Part shown: one piece after another, positions 23,775-35,092 of the stretch
Layout: each line of letters opens with the position of its first letter
Numbering within the stretch: position 1 is the stretch's first letter
Assembly (NCBI GenBank): GCA_963576475.1
Contig: OY754969.1
Location: forward strand, 23,985,286-24,049,285
Reading direction: 5' to 3'
Length of the DNA stretch: 64,000 nt
Origin: Molanna angustata
Lineage: Eukaryota > Arthropoda > Insecta > Trichoptera > Molannidae
The notes under the pieces: generated by a model
The model's input: the letters and a program-made list of their open reading frames with translations, nothing else
Database searches by the model: none
Told to the model about the DNA's origin: nothing
Position numbers and translations under genes: made by a program

Positions 23775-24081
23775 TTTGAAACTGTATCTAATACTAAGAT
23801 TATGAAAATTATATCTTCCATAACCACCAAATCCTCTGACTGCGATGGCCTCAATATTGAAATGATTCGTCAGCTTTTGCCTCCAATTCTGCCAATATTT
23901 ACACACATTATTAATCACTCACTGACTGAATGTATTTTTCCATCTGCGTGGAAAGTCGCACATGTCATACCCTTCCCCAAGATTTCAAAACCTACTGAAC
24001 CAAAAGACTATCGTGCGATTTCGATTTTACCAATACTATCTAAAGTTACTGAACGGATACTATTCAATCAATTAAATAAAT
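23775..24081 (+). pseudogene. LINE reverse transcriptase, N-terminal part (before insertion)
   Basis: The frame reads FETVSNTKIMKIISSITTKS, then SDCDGLNIEMIRQLLPPILP, IFTHIINHSLTECIFPSAWK, VAHVIPFPKISKPTEPKDYR, AISILPILSKVTERILFNQL and NK. This is the start of the RT domain of a CR1/Jockey-like LINE (S.D..N...I...LP.....I.N.S.....FP..WK.A.V.P.PK......DYR.IS.LP..SK..E). It is cut within QLNK by a repeat-C insertion and resumes at 24590. The endonuclease is missing. Confidence 0.9.
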
Positions 24082-24589
24082 TTTTTTTAACAGATTTTTA
24101 ATTATCTCAATAGAGACGAAGTTGGAATATTTACTGTAGGAGAACCGGGAAATCAAGGCACCTACAGAGCTTACGACCTGTCATCGGCTGGTTTACGTGA
24201 TCACTTTATGCGCTTGCGCAACGTTCACCAATTATGCCTTTTAATGAGATCCCTATCAATTCAATTTTGAAAGTTCTATATATTGTAATACTGAAATTCT
24301 TTTCGCTTGAAAATAAGGAATTTTTACTATAGCCATCTATGGGTGAAATTATGAACAACAATCTTATTATTTTTATTTATTTTGTTGGAACGCCATCTAT
24401 TGAGAGAATTGTTTTTTTTGTAAATAATGAAAGCTACAATTCTTATATCTGAGGTGACAATGCATTTTTTGCATAGAAGTCACCCCTGAATTGCGCCAGA
24501 CTTATAAGGTCATTTTTGTCTTATTTACCTACTTGTACCAATGTGTAAGTAATCGAATATTAATAATAAAAATATTCAATTAAATAAAT
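24068..24589. mobile_element. repeat C copy 2 inserted in a LINE, 14-bp duplication
   Basis: The insertion at 24082-24575 is flanked by a perfect 14-bp direct repeat TCAATTAAATAAAT (24068-24081 and 24576-24589) lying inside LINE coding sequence. The core carries CTCAATAGAGACGAAGTTGG, the ACCTACAGAGCTTACGACCT block and GCGCTTGCGCAACGTTCACC, then a body with GCGCCAGACTTATAAGGTCA. The T-run at its left border would be an A-tail if the element is read on the minus strand. No coding capacity. Confidence 0.85.
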
Positions 24590-24882
24590 GGCTATGTTTT
24601 AATTATTCTCTCCTTGATCCATTCTATTTAGTTTCAAAGCAGGTCATAGTACTACAACTGTATTGATTAAGATTACGGATGACATTAGACGCGCAATGAA
24701 CAATTAACTTCGCTTCTTATACTCCTCGATTTCAGTAGCGTGTTTAATTACGTTGATTTTGACATCCTTCTTGCTAAATTTTCTTCGCTAAACATAGCTC
24801 AGCCAGTATTGGAGTGATTTACCAGTTAAAGTTTCAATGGACTTATACTCCGATCTGCTGGACGTAAATCTATCCATTTCTC
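24590..24882 (+). pseudogene. LINE reverse transcriptase, continuation (after insertion)
   Basis: The same LINE continues. After a one-base frame loss it reads FSFKAGHSTTTVLIKITDDI and RRAMNN, then pieces matching the catalytic-domain region (SSISVACLITL, ILLAKFSSLNI-like) in shifting frames. FKAGHST is the family's F..GHST motif just downstream of the N-terminal part at 23775-24081, which shows the two blocks were contiguous before repeat C inserted. The fragment stops at the hairpin at 24883 and the YADD box is not present. Confidence 0.8.
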
Positions 24883-24931
24883 AGTACTATATTGACGACC
24901 AATCAGCAAGATTGGTCGTCAATATAGTACT
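24883..24931. repeat. perfect 22-bp inverted repeat, 5-nt loop
   Basis: The arm at 24883-24904 begins AGTACTATATTGACGACC. The arm at 24910-24931 is its exact complement, and the loop is AGCAA. It lies at the downstream edge of the LINE RT remnant. It could be a terminator-like hairpin, a repair-generated palindrome or a foldback remnant. Confidence 0.9.
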
Positions 24932-25404
24932 ATAGTAATTGCGTCTAACTAACTCACTTTGTATTTTCAAGATAATACTAAAGAAGGAATACTTATCCCT
25001 GAATTCCTGATCCCGATTTCCTCTTCTTGTCCTTACCCTATCCTTTTTCATTATCCATTATCCATTTTTCTTTGTATAAATCGTTATCTTGTGTATTTTT
25101 ATTTACTTTCATTCGATTTTTGATGTACCTACATACACAATTTTGTCACAATTTGTTATCTGGTTGGTTGGAAAAAAATGCCTAGTCGTAATAAGTTCAC
25201 CAGTGTACAATACATTTTTTTATATTATGTACAGAGAAATAAATAAAAAATGAATAAAAATATATAAAGGGATGATTTTTTCCCTTGAGGCACTGTGATT
25301 ATTCGAGTGACTTTTATGACACTTTCCTGGATTTAATTTCCAGCAGTGAAGACAATGAATTTAAAATTACTTCTGCCGTATTCCAAAATCGTATTTAACT
25401 TGTA

Positions 25405-26241
25405 TATTAAGGGGCGACTGCTGCCAACGTATCTATTTTTCAATTTCATATACCATCATTATATCTAACCAAATCGTTTTAAAAAAAAATAATTTTGATA
25501 GATTGGATATAAATAAAGAAATATATACTTACCTTAGCTTTTTGATAATGTTCTATAATATAAATTCTTGAAGGAAGGAAGAATGGCATATCCCGATTTT
25601 CAGAGTTTGTCTTATATTTTTAATAAACTATAAGGCGTAGAGCAATTTATTTATTTAAAATAAAGAAGACAAAAATATCTGGAAAAATATGTCATGACGT
25701 TGCATCAATGCTTCAGGATTATTTTCCATTCAGCGCCATTGCGAAATAAAAGTTTTTTTGGTTTATTTACTTAACCTGATGCATTAATGCCACGTGACAA
25801 CATATTTGTTTAAGATATTCTTTAATTTAAAAATATATATTTATTGCTCTAAACCTTACATTTTTTAGAAATATAAGATAAATAAACGGCTTATCAACTG
25901 TTCGATTCCCAGCAGAGGAAAATTTATTTAAATTTATTTCTCACGCAAATATTGCTTCTCTGGGCTGGAAACACTGGTAAGTTGGAAGAAATCGCCATAC
26001 ACTCGCCACTTGCGCCGGGTGCAAGGAAGTTTTATTATTATTATTATAAATGTCAAAAATCGGTGTATGCTTACTATTTTTCTAAAGAACATTATTAAAT
26101 AGTTAAGGTATATTTTTCTTTAATTAAATCAAAACCTACTAAGCTATTTTTTTTCAAAATGATTCGTTTTGTAGTAGGTAGGTAATGATGCAATTTCAAA
26201 TTGAATAAATAGGTATGTTGGCAGCAGTTGCCCCCTTAAGG
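25405..26241. mobile_element. foldback/MITE element FB1, copy 2, with SINE-A inside
   Basis: The termini TTAAGGGGCGACTGCTGCCA (from about 25407) and the complement near CAGCAGTTGCCCCCTTAAGG (end 26241) begin long inverted arms of several hundred bases. The arms pair through CAATTT..ATA.CATCATTA and AAATCGTTTTAAAA, and further in through CCTTA...AAATATAAGA. A plus-strand SINE-A at 25894-26046 interrupts the right arm. It matches copy 1 at 11985-12605. No transposase is encoded. Confidence 0.8.
25894..26046 (+). mobile_element. SINE-A copy inside FB1 copy 2
   Basis: It starts within the head (CTTATCAACTGTTCGATTCCCAGCAGAGG; the A box is lost), then the body AATTTATTTCTCACGCAAATATTGC, the GGGCTGGAAACACTGG block, CACTTGCGCCGGGTGCAAGG and a TTATTATTATTATTA tail. 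It is orientated opposite to the SINE-A in the other FB1 copy and lies at a different site of the arm, so the two insertions were independent. Confidence 0.85.
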
Positions 26242-26329
26242 TACTAATTAACAATATACCTCAACCCCAAAACGAGTTACCAAACATGCAAGAAATAAAC
26301 GAATCAAAGTAATATAATATTAATAGTTA

Positions 26330-26545
26330 TTTTAGCTGTGAGACACCGGCTTTGAATAGCGCTTCAACTCTTTTCTATCATCTTTTTCAGATGCCTCGTA
26401 AGAGTCGGGTAATCGAAAATACAACAGGCATAATAATAGTCCGAGAGATATCAATAATTTCGATGAATCATTTTTAATGGCAGTTCACCACTTCCAAGTG
26501 CCAAACTTACCTTTTTCATACCTATATTCAACAATGATGGAAATA
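26330..26545. repeat. dispersed repeat G, copy 1
   Basis: Shared blocks: TGTGAGACACCGGCTTTGAA and GTAAGAGTCGGGTAATCGAA recur near 54200-54285, while AGTCCGAGAGATATC...GATGAATCATTTTTAATGGC and the ATACCTATATTCAA end recur at 33010-33115. It may be a composite of one long family. No coding content. Confidence 0.55.
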
Positions 26546-26639
26546 TAAAAAAACAGCAATAAAAAATGTTTTTTGACATTGCTATCTCTTAGAGTGTAAC
26601 ATCCAAGATAGTTCAGCAATGAGGTTCACTACCCATTCT

Positions 26640-26770
26640 GAATAAAGGGCCTTTTTGGGTGAGATCTAAGTAACACGCACGTGTCGTGGTTCCTTATATT
26701 AGGTTATATACACCCGCTTACCTGACGCTGATACCCTACATTGTGGTATATACCGTAATACCTAATGTTT
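26640..26770. repeat. dispersed repeat H, copy 1
   Basis: ACACGCACGTGTCGT, ACACCCGCTTACCTG and ACCCTACATTGTG occur in the same order as ACACGCACGTGTCGT, ACACCCGCTCACCTG and ACCCCACATCGTG at 63690-63790. Class unknown. Confidence 0.6.
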
Positions 26771-27508
26771 TTATCCTATATGTAGATCCGATCTGTTGTC
26801 CGTACTTTATTATATATTCCAATTCAAAGTATTGATCATACAGTTGTTCTACAATCAGCAAGGCTATAGAATACACGATTTTTCTTTCTCTACTCATCCT
26901 CTCCTGATCCTTTTGTTTTTCTATCAATGCTAATGATCTGTTATTTTATTCAATCATTTTACTTCTTTTTTGCAATTTTTTAATTTTTGTCATGTCAGGC
27001 AATAAACCATGCAGCCCATGTACAAATTACATGTAGGTACAAGAAGCTATAAATAAATAATTACTCATATTAATATCATTATGATCTATACGAGAAAGAC
27101 ATATGTACATACCTATTGCATGTAGCTATTTACCTATCTTCATGTAGGTATTATATACACATGATGATTGTTACTAGGGTAGGTATTATATTGACATACC
27201 TATCAACCAAAGATATAATATGTACCTATGTATATTGTCGTAATAATATGATGTGATAATAAGGTCTGTAACTAAAACAATATAGATAACAACATGGTAC
27301 CCGCACCAATAATGCAGATAGTCCTAGTATATATTACATATAAACAACACATATTATATTATACTCATATGTGTACTACATATGTAGTTTCCAATTCAAA
27401 ATTTAACTGCTCGTATAATATAGTACATACCCATAATATTACATGATTTGGAAGTATATATTATCTACTATGTGTTAGGGACACAGTGAATATATGCGCA
27501 CGAGTTAT

Positions 27509-27908
27509 TCACAGATCATTAAGGACAATCTCGATACATGTCAGTGCAATCAATATTCCTAATGGCAGACAATAGTCCCATGTGAATTCAGACACCATTG
27601 TTGTAAGGACTCTGTTTTCATCCAATACACAAAGAACCCACCCAGTCTCGTCCGTCCGCACAGCACAGAATCTGGTGAAAACAATCAACATTGGTGGTGA
27701 AATACCACCTGTGACTCTTGCATGGGTACCTGTCTGTGAATTGTCTTCTGTTGTACCGAATAACGAGCAAAATATGGTAAAAATGATTAATATAACCATA
27801 GAAACATTCATGCAAAGGAAAATCTGTTCCATAAAAAATGTTTTTCTTTCAAATAGATGTGCTTTCATTTGTATTGAGGAGATGACAAATTGTAGTGTCA
27901 AGATTTAA
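27509..27908. other. region open on both strands, possible exon, unidentified
   Basis: The minus strand is open for 130 codons (27901-27509) and the plus strand for 108 codons (27582-27908). The minus product would have a hydrophobic stretch near MEQIFLCMNVSMVILIIFTI and another near CLPLGILIALTCIEIVL, suggesting membrane segments, plus GGISPPMLIVFTRFCAV. The plus product has no obvious hydrophobic segment. Base composition is less A+T-rich than the surroundings. I recognise no family and no clear splice pattern, so it could be a gene exon, a LINE remnant or chance. Confidence 0.3.
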
Positions 27909-27954
27909 AATAATATAATAGTTTGTGTGATTATTGAATGAAAGAACCTGAATT

Positions 27955-28040
27955 TACATAGATGGGATAAGACAGACGAGTGGAAACAAATTGAAGAGGC
28001 CGTATCAACCAGTGGAGAGAAAAGGCTAAGAAAGAAGAAG
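27955..28040 (+). pseudogene. RTE-like LINE 3' tip
   Basis: A short remnant reads DRREWKQIEEAV-like residues (WKQIEEAVSTSGEKRLR) ending in GGCTAAGAAAGAAGAAGATG, the coding end and A/G-rich tail of an RTE-like element. About 25 codons only. Confidence 0.55.
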
Positions 28041-28359
28041 ATGTTTCCTTTTTGAGTATAGTCATTATGGTAGCCATTATTTTACTTATATTTTTTGAAA
28101 ATTTGTACTCTGTAATAATGTAGGATTTATCTTTCTGATCATCAAAATGTGATGGAATATTTTACGTCATAATTTTTTTATGTAGTGTAGAAACAAATCA
28201 CTTAGATAAGGATCTACGAAAAGGATTGAGGGTAAAGGATTACAAATTAAACATAGCAAGCAAATTATTTATTTATGACCAAGTGGTGAGTGCAATTTGT
28301 TTGCCATTTTGCCGGGTGTTTTTATTTATTATTTTCCAATATTATGAAATCCTTTGTGG

Positions 28360-28655
28360 AGGCTCCTTTCTTGCCATCCTTTAGCTATCGGAGACTTCGG
28401 GGCCGGGACACCATCTACCATACCCCACATGGAAAACACTGAATAGACTCCGTGTAGGTATCACAAGGTGTTAAAAGAGCTTGTACAGACGGGGTATATC
28501 ACGAGAAGATGTATCTTACTTACGATTGTGGGAGGTCCAAGATGATAATCATCTTCTTGCCTGCCGAAACATGGTACAGGGATGTAACGAGGAAGACTTG
28601 GTTGTGGCAAATGATGTGGCAATTGCTGCTGTGACGTATTGAATTAGAAAAGCCT
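28360..28655 (+). pseudogene. LINE 3' end, family L, copy 1
   Basis: The plus strand ends with HLLACRNMVQGCNEEDLVVA-like residues, then NDVAIAAVTYWI and a stop, the tip of a LINE ORF2 with a Cys-rich pre-terminus (C...DD.HLLAC). Upstream lies a block with GGAGACTTCGGGGCCGGGAC and CCCCACATGGAAAACACTGA. The complement of the whole region occurs at 56900-57190. Frames are broken. Confidence 0.75.
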
Positions 28656-29223
28656 AATATGATGCATCATATTACTCTAAAAAAGTATTGATACTCTACA
28701 TGTCATGTTCAATAAAACACTTTTTATGCTACGTATTGTTTTAATAATACGTACTTTTATAATAATGTGATATTATGATGTATTAGTATTATAAACCATG
28801 GTTGAATAACGATTATCCATGTTGAACCCTCGGTGTGTTTTAGTTCATTTAACCTCACGATAACATCATTCACAACTTAAGGAAACAGAAAATCTAACAG
28901 CAATACATTCCCCACGCATTCACGTGTGATTCAGCACAACTTATACACGGTTGATTCAACTCAAACATATATAAAAGCTTCAATACATACAAAAACCTTA
29001 TATTATTATTTGATTTCCTCAAAAAATGCCGAGGTAAACTTTTCTACTCAATTATAACGATATTCCACCGACAAAAGTTATAATGTAAAAGACTTTTATG
29101 GGCGAATTAGTCCATGATTATTTTTACACAATTCACTATTAACAGCTCTATACAGAAAAATTTATATATTTTTCACATCATCGACAAACGATTGTTTTTT
29201 ACTTTGTTGTAACATTTTGAAAT

Positions 29224-29645
29224 TAATTAAATGAAATAAAACACAACTTTGTGTACACCACTACAATAATTATAGTTTTTATTCAAATGAATAAAAATTC
29301 CTCTACATGTTACGAGAACAAAGTTCCCTTCCTCAGGAGGATACAAAGTATACTAAAATAAAATACAATATATAGACTTAAGGTTAACATAATGGGTGGA
29401 GTGTGGGCTGGGTTAAACTATTTTTTAGGGTGGGGGGTGCAATGAAGTTATTGGTTAATTAAATTTTGTATTGGGAAAATATTTAATATAGGGTTATTAG
29501 GGAATTGTGTTTGATTATTAATTATATTATTTCTCATGAGGAAGGGAACTTTGTTCTCGTAACATGTGGAGGAATTTTTATTCATTTGAATAAAAATTAT
29601 AATTGTAGTGGTGTACACAAAGTTGTGTTTTATTTCATTTAATTA
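29224..29645. mobile_element. 422-bp foldback element with about 112-bp near-perfect arms
   Basis: The left arm at 29224-29337 and right arm at 29534-29645 are complementary over about 112 bp with two mismatches and one 3-bp indel. The arms begin TAATTAAATGAAATAAAACA and include CACAACTTTGTGTACACCAC and ATGTTACGAGAACAAAGTTC. The loop is about 195 bp and includes GGTGGAGTGTGGGCTGGG. No target duplication could be fixed because the end is itself A+T palindromic. Non-coding. Confidence 0.9.
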
Positions 29646-29649
29646 TATA

Positions 29650-30890
29650 TTTTTGGTTATATTATGTATATTCATATTATTAACCTCTACAGTAATGGAA
29701 AAAAAGACTATTATAATTTTAAAATTTTCAACTATATTTTATGCATCCGATACTAAAAGCTATTTTAACTAAACTAAAGAGTTTCGTGTATGGCGTACAG
29801 TGTACCTATGTACAATCAATTTTTTTTCCTCTCCAGGTGCAGCACAAACTTCATAGTTCAATCGTAAAGTTCACGAACGAGGTGATAGGTTTTCCATAAA
29901 TGAATTTTCTTTTCTTTCTCTTTGATTTCGTACCTATATACTTATTTTTAAATGCCCACACAGTCTGGATATGCCTATTGAAGTTTTATAGCTGAAAGAA
30001 TATCCAGAATGAAGTATTAAGTATAATAAATATAATATATTATCAAAAAATTTACTTAACATTAAAAAATGACGGTTGAGTTATCATATAGTTAGTGGTA
30101 TGTATATCTAAAAAAATAATTTGAAAAATGTCCAAGTATTACATGAATATGTGATAAATAATCAAGATTTCTCTGGTTCATTTCTACGTCAAAACCGATT
30201 TCATTCACCTGTATTATGTGTACCAATTTTGGTTATTTATTTGTCGTTTTAATTATGTAAGTATTTAAAAAAACTTTCTTTTGGTTACTTTATAAATTTA
30301 CTTTTTCTCAAAATATTTGTTATTTCTTGACTAATCAAAGGAGGGAAGAATATCATAAGTTAATTACTTTTTTTTCATATTCTTGCTATTTTTGTAGCAA
30401 GGTGTGGTAAATTATTATTTTAACAAAGGGTAATTTCTATTGCATCTGAAAACCAGTATAAAGCTATGAAATATTAACATTTTGCTAACTTTCCAAGCCA
30501 TGACTCATGACTGTCTGCAGTCTAGTTAATTTGACCTGTGAGACTACACTGCTTACTGTAAGTCGCACGGAAAAATATATTTCCCAACAGTTAATAGTGT
30601 AAAAATAGAAATTATTTATTATTTTCACATTTGACATTATTAGAGCACACTACAACACGCTAAATATTAATTACATACCAAAAAGGGCAAATAGTGTACC
30701 AAGTATTGTTCCGCATTTTACATAGTTGCCTTTAATCTGATCAAGTAGAAAATATTTTCATATCATTTTACATATAAATACTTGGAACAATTGAATGAAA
30801 TAGAAAAAAAAAACACATACACATAAGTGATTTACAATTTGATGGCATTTTTTTATCAGATTCGTAAAGAAAGTTTATTTTATTTTACAT
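29650..30890. other. A+T-rich spacer, no supported gene
   Basis: No repeat or coding motif recognised in about 1.2 kb. Confidence 0.5.
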
Positions 30891-30892
30891 TA

Positions 30893-31100
30893 CTTCTCGG
30901 GCAACTAACAGGTAGTATGTCAAATAGTAATATAACACGCACCCAATGACAAGTTGCCACATTCTGCAGACTTACGATATTAATCGTCTCACAGATACAG
31001 ACTGAAAACACAATTAAAAACTGTCTCTCCACCGGAAATCGAACCCGGGACCTTAGGATCAGCGGCCAAATACCTAACCAACTGAGCCAACTGAGACAGT
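30893..31100 (-). mobile_element. SINE-B copy (tRNA-derived), fullest copy
   Basis: The minus strand has a tRNA-like head: A-box-like TGGCTCAGTTGGTTAGG (complement at 31073-31089), an anticodon-arm-like middle, and B-box-like GGGTTCGATTTCC (complement at 31034-31046). The body on the plus strand reads CGGGCAACTAACAGGTAGTA, GTCAAATAGTAATATAACAC and CACCCAATGACAAGTTGCCA. Other copies lie at 33818, 56173, 56543 and 60995. It is non-coding, with an internal Pol III promoter expected. Confidence 0.9.
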
Positions 31101-31226
31101 TTATATCAAAAGTACTCGTAATATTTATTTTTAACACAATAGCTATACATCTTTAGTGGCTTAGGTCACCAATAATTTGTATGATAACTATGATAAGTAC
31201 ATACGAGAAATTAAAGAAATGTTTAA

Positions 31227-31372
31227 CGAGAAACAATTTTTTTTTGACAAATTAATATCTCAATAAAGACGGAATTGGAATATTATAGGAGAACCGGGAA
31301 ATCATGGCGCCTTCAGGGCTTACGACCTGTCATCGGCTTGTTTACGTGATCACTTTAAGCGCTTGTGTTGAC
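31227..31372. mobile_element. repeat C copy 3, short deletion form
   Basis: Begins CAATTTTTTTTTGACAAATT, carries CTCAATAAAGACGGAATTGG and the CTTACGACCTGTCATCGGCT block, and ends GTGTTGACAAATC shortly after TTTAAGCGCTTGTG. The short inverted TTGACAAATT ends resemble copy 1 (15801-16092), with most of the body deleted. Confidence 0.75.
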
Positions 31373-31739
31373 AAATCAGATAAATCGTAAGTCTTTTAAG
31401 AATGTGGCAACTTGTAGCATTTGTGTTGAATAGTGCTTCTAAATTTTTTTTGACGTCAAATATTTTAAAGTGACTCAAGCTCAGAAGATTTGTATTTTCA
31501 AATTGGTAAAAAAACACATCACTTTCATAAAATGGCACTGAATATTTATCAATTTTTCATAATAAAATATTTAAATAAAAAAAAAATTGAGCAAACTCAT
31601 TTCATGAAAATGCTGGAAATTTTCCGTACAAATTTGAATACTTTATGGAGTGACTTGTTAGTGAGGATTCTAGCGTTGGCCACAACCCACTCGTTTTATT
31701 TCGTTTATTGAAAAATTGTCTCACAAGACTAAATGTCAA

Positions 31740-32590
31740 TATTAATTATTATTATACTTATGATATCTTAGTTAGAAAAAAATCATTTAACATTTCATAA
31801 TGTATACTTAACTTAAATAATATGTAAATGTATTTGGTTTACACATACAACATTATTTATCATTATATATTTACTCTTATCTAAATGCACAGTTCATGAT
31901 TTTATGACTATAATTGATACTTCCTACTACAATAATCACCAAACTCGTAACCATAGTATGCGTTAGAGTCAATAAAATACGTAGTTTTGAAGTATCAACA
32001 GATAATAATATCCGATTCATATTTACCATGATATCCCAACATTAGTTTTAAATGTTCCCGTTTGGTAAAGTAGGAAAACATTTTGCGCTAATATGATTAA
32101 ATGTGATTAATATTGAGAAATAGTTGAAGCGTGCTCCTGAGGGCGCGTGCATGCTTTCAACTTGTTTCTAATTGATTTCGTTGTGCATCCATTGTTTAGT
32201 TTGTACGTACAAGTACATACATACATACCGATGTAACGATTGAAGATGATTCGAGGACTCTTGAAAGTACAAAGGGGAGGGGTATTGAAATTATTCGAGT
32301 AAGTATCTACCCATTGTACATTACGCTTGTTGGAAACTTAAATTACAGGAATTTTGATAAGTAAGTAGATTGTTGAGATATATTTTCTTAGGGAGATTAC
32401 CTGGTCCATGCATCAATCACTACTGGTTTCTTATTTGGATATTTATGGTGATTTTCACGTTATTTTGAATTACGTACAAGACAATACAAGAAGTCGATAT
32501 GTATTATCAAATTCGAAACCAAACTGGACCTTTCTACTGACGATCATGTCAAAGATTTGTTTTGGGAATGTGGAAATTATGTAAAGTGTG
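31740..32590. other. A+T-rich spacer, no supported gene
   Basis: No motif-bearing frame, repeat copy or RNA recognised. Confidence 0.5.
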
Positions 32591-32594
32591 AGGG

Positions 32595-32665
32595 GATGAA
32601 TGTTAGGGGTGGTGGTCGGAGTGGGGGGGGGGGGCGAGGTGCGTCTTGTTGGGGGATATCTTAAT
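32595..32665 (+). repeat. G-rich tract with 12-G run
   Basis: A plus-strand G-rich patch includes a 12-G run at 32623-32634, preceded by AGGGGTGGTGGTCGG and followed by TTGTTGGGGGAT. The grouped G runs could form a G-quadruplex. Confidence 0.8.
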
Positions 32666-33004
32666 TTGATTACCTCACAAGTTTCCAGTATCCCCTTCTC
32701 TCTGATTATATTATTTGGAATCCTTAATTCAATCCCTCAGACGTCGCTGGATGACCGGTCAGCCCCAATCGAAATGATTAACGACCTGCTTGACGACATC
32801 GTTGGGATAATAAGTCGTTAAACGCTGACAGAATGTATTATTTTGCTTGATTGATGAACAATCACTAATTTATTTTATACGTTAGATTACATTTATTTTG
32901 TCGTTAGGGCTTGTAATATTTTCGATAATTTTAACACAGGGCGAAATACTAAAGGTAAAATTTGGAAATTTATATTTTATGACAGCGTCATAAGCAGATA
33001 TCCA

Positions 33005-33120
33005 ATATAGTCCGAGAGAGAGCAACGTTTTCAATGAATTATTTTTTAATGGCTGGTTTTTTGATGCTTCGTTCTTATTGAATATAGGTATGAAAAAGGT
33101 AAGTCTGGCACCTGGTAGTG
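33005..33120. repeat. dispersed repeat G, copy 2
   Basis: AGTCCGAGAGAGAGC...AATGAATTATTTTTTAATGGC and the following TTGAATATAGGTATGAAAAAGGTAAG match parts of 26440-26540, the last block in inverted order. Confidence 0.5.
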
Positions 33121-33817
33121 GTTGTGTCTACCAGTAGGCATCCCCTTTCAATAGGTGAAAATTGCAGATTTAAGTATCATTTGTATCCTTCTAAGTCCTA
33201 CCAATAAAATAATTACACAAAACAAAATAATTGCTACAAGTTTCTTGTAGTATTTTTTTTCAAACTATAACTGAAACTAGGCTGAAAGATTTATATTTAT
33301 TAAATACATTTTCCCTTTTCTAGATTTCTCCGAATTAAACGTGTGGTGTACCTAATAAAAACCGTTTTAAAATTGATTGAAAAATATTTCTTTATCAATC
33401 ACTCAGTTTTTCTTTCTAAACGCTGGGGACGCACTTTAATTATTAAATGATTGATTATTTTTAAGGTTAATGATCTTTAAGGTTCTCCATAATTTGTGTC
33501 ATAAATATGCCATTCGGAAGAGAAGATTTTTGAGATCGTCTGAATCAATGTGTGAAGTTAACCAAGAGTTTATCTATGATTGTGGTTTGTGTTAATGGAC
33601 CATACATACATATATCACCCATTCTGACGATTCAAAAAAGAATGAACAATCCTCTAGTATACGTTAGGCCAACATTGGAACCTTCAGTTAGTTACTAAGG
33701 AGTACAAAATTTTTGTTTAACAGAACCAACAATTGAGCAAGACCGACATTGGAATAATGTTGTATCATTATAATAATAATTATAAAATCTGGGTATGTGA
33801 GACGAAAATTATCATAT

Positions 33818-33900
33818 TACTCCAGAATCTGGCAACTTGTTATTGGGTACGTGTTAAATTAATATTTGACATAGTTCCCGAGAAGCAATACAAATAAATT
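33818..33900 (+). mobile_element. SINE-B fragment
   Basis: Plus-strand body only: TCTGGCAACTTGTTATTGGG, then TACGTGTTAAATTAATATTTGACATAG in two contiguous blocks and CCCGAGAAGCAATACAAATAAAT. This is the 3' half of the family without the tRNA-like head. Confidence 0.8.
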
Positions 33901-33945
33901 AACCCTTTACATAAGATACAAGAAAGAGTTAAAATTCAATCTTCT

Positions 33946-34353
33946 TCTTGTGCCTTGTCAGGAACCCCCGACGTTGGCGATCACTCTAGCAAATCCTCCT
34001 CTGTCCTCCGCTGCCAGGAATATCTGCTCTACAGTTCAAAAGCCCGTCCATTCCCTAATATTACGAAGTCAGGACATCTGTCTTCTTCTATTCCCTCAGT
34101 GACCTTCTATCTTTCTCTTCGGTATTAATTGAAGCAAGTGGTATCTTTACTATTGTCTTTGAGGAATTTTATTGTAGACATGTGTAGCCTGGTTGTTCTG
34201 GCTCGACTTTAAACTTTTTGGAACCAGATCTGTCCAAATAATTTTGATTATTCTGCGATGCAACCACCAACATCTCAAAAGATTTCAACCTGTTCTTGGT
34301 GTTAACCCTCAGAATCCAAGTCTCACAGCCAATATAGCAACACAGACCACACA
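33946..34353 (-). pseudogene. RTE-like LINE fragment
   Basis: The minus strand reads GLCCYIGCETWILRVNTKNR, then LKSFEML (the YGCETW...N..L..FEMW region), a decayed IWTDRS-like continuation, and further down DRCPDFVILGNGRAFEL and TSGVPDKAQEE before a GAAGAAGATTG tail (33950-33960 complement). The frames are interrupted. It is another subfamily of the RTE-like endonuclease-RT set. Confidence 0.8.
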
Positions 34354-35092
34354 TAATATTTCATTATCTTAAAAAAAACAACATAAAGGTTAGTATTAGC
34401 TTCAATAATCGTCAACATTGATTAAAAGAGGATTCGCGAATAGAAATTATGTATCTTTTGAAAGTAAGTTTCTTCCGATAAATTCCGCCAGTAAATGCGG
34501 TATTTGGAATTAATTATCTGCAATAGTTTCTGAATAGGTAGTTTGGTAATATGTAATATGTGTAAACACTCACAAATATATAGGAAATAGATATATAGTA
34601 TACAAATTGGCTTAACTAATCCAGAACGACCAATCACGATAGGTCTGGAACAAATTGACGGTCCGATACAACGTTACACTTGCGTCAATCTATCCCCCGT
34701 ACGCCATTTAACCCCATAATCCAGAACGATCGAATCTGGTGGGTGGGAACTGGGAACTTTCAACACATTCGTACCGATATGATTTTTAATCAAATCTCTT
34801 TTTATTTATTATCATTTTTTATACAAATAAATTTCGCTATCTCAATTATAGTTTATTTTGTAGACCAAATTAATATTTGAAGTAGGTACATTTACATAGG
34901 TACATTTTGGGGAGTAGTACACATAATGTTGACAAACTTTTAATTACTATAAAAAATTAAATGAAAACACTAATTAATTATTTTACTAATTTTTACTTTA
35001 TTTTTGTAAAGGTGCATTCACATTTTAAAGAAAATGGGACAAAGAAGAAGAAGAAGTGAATTCACTATAAGGGTCTTAGTCACAATTAAAAG

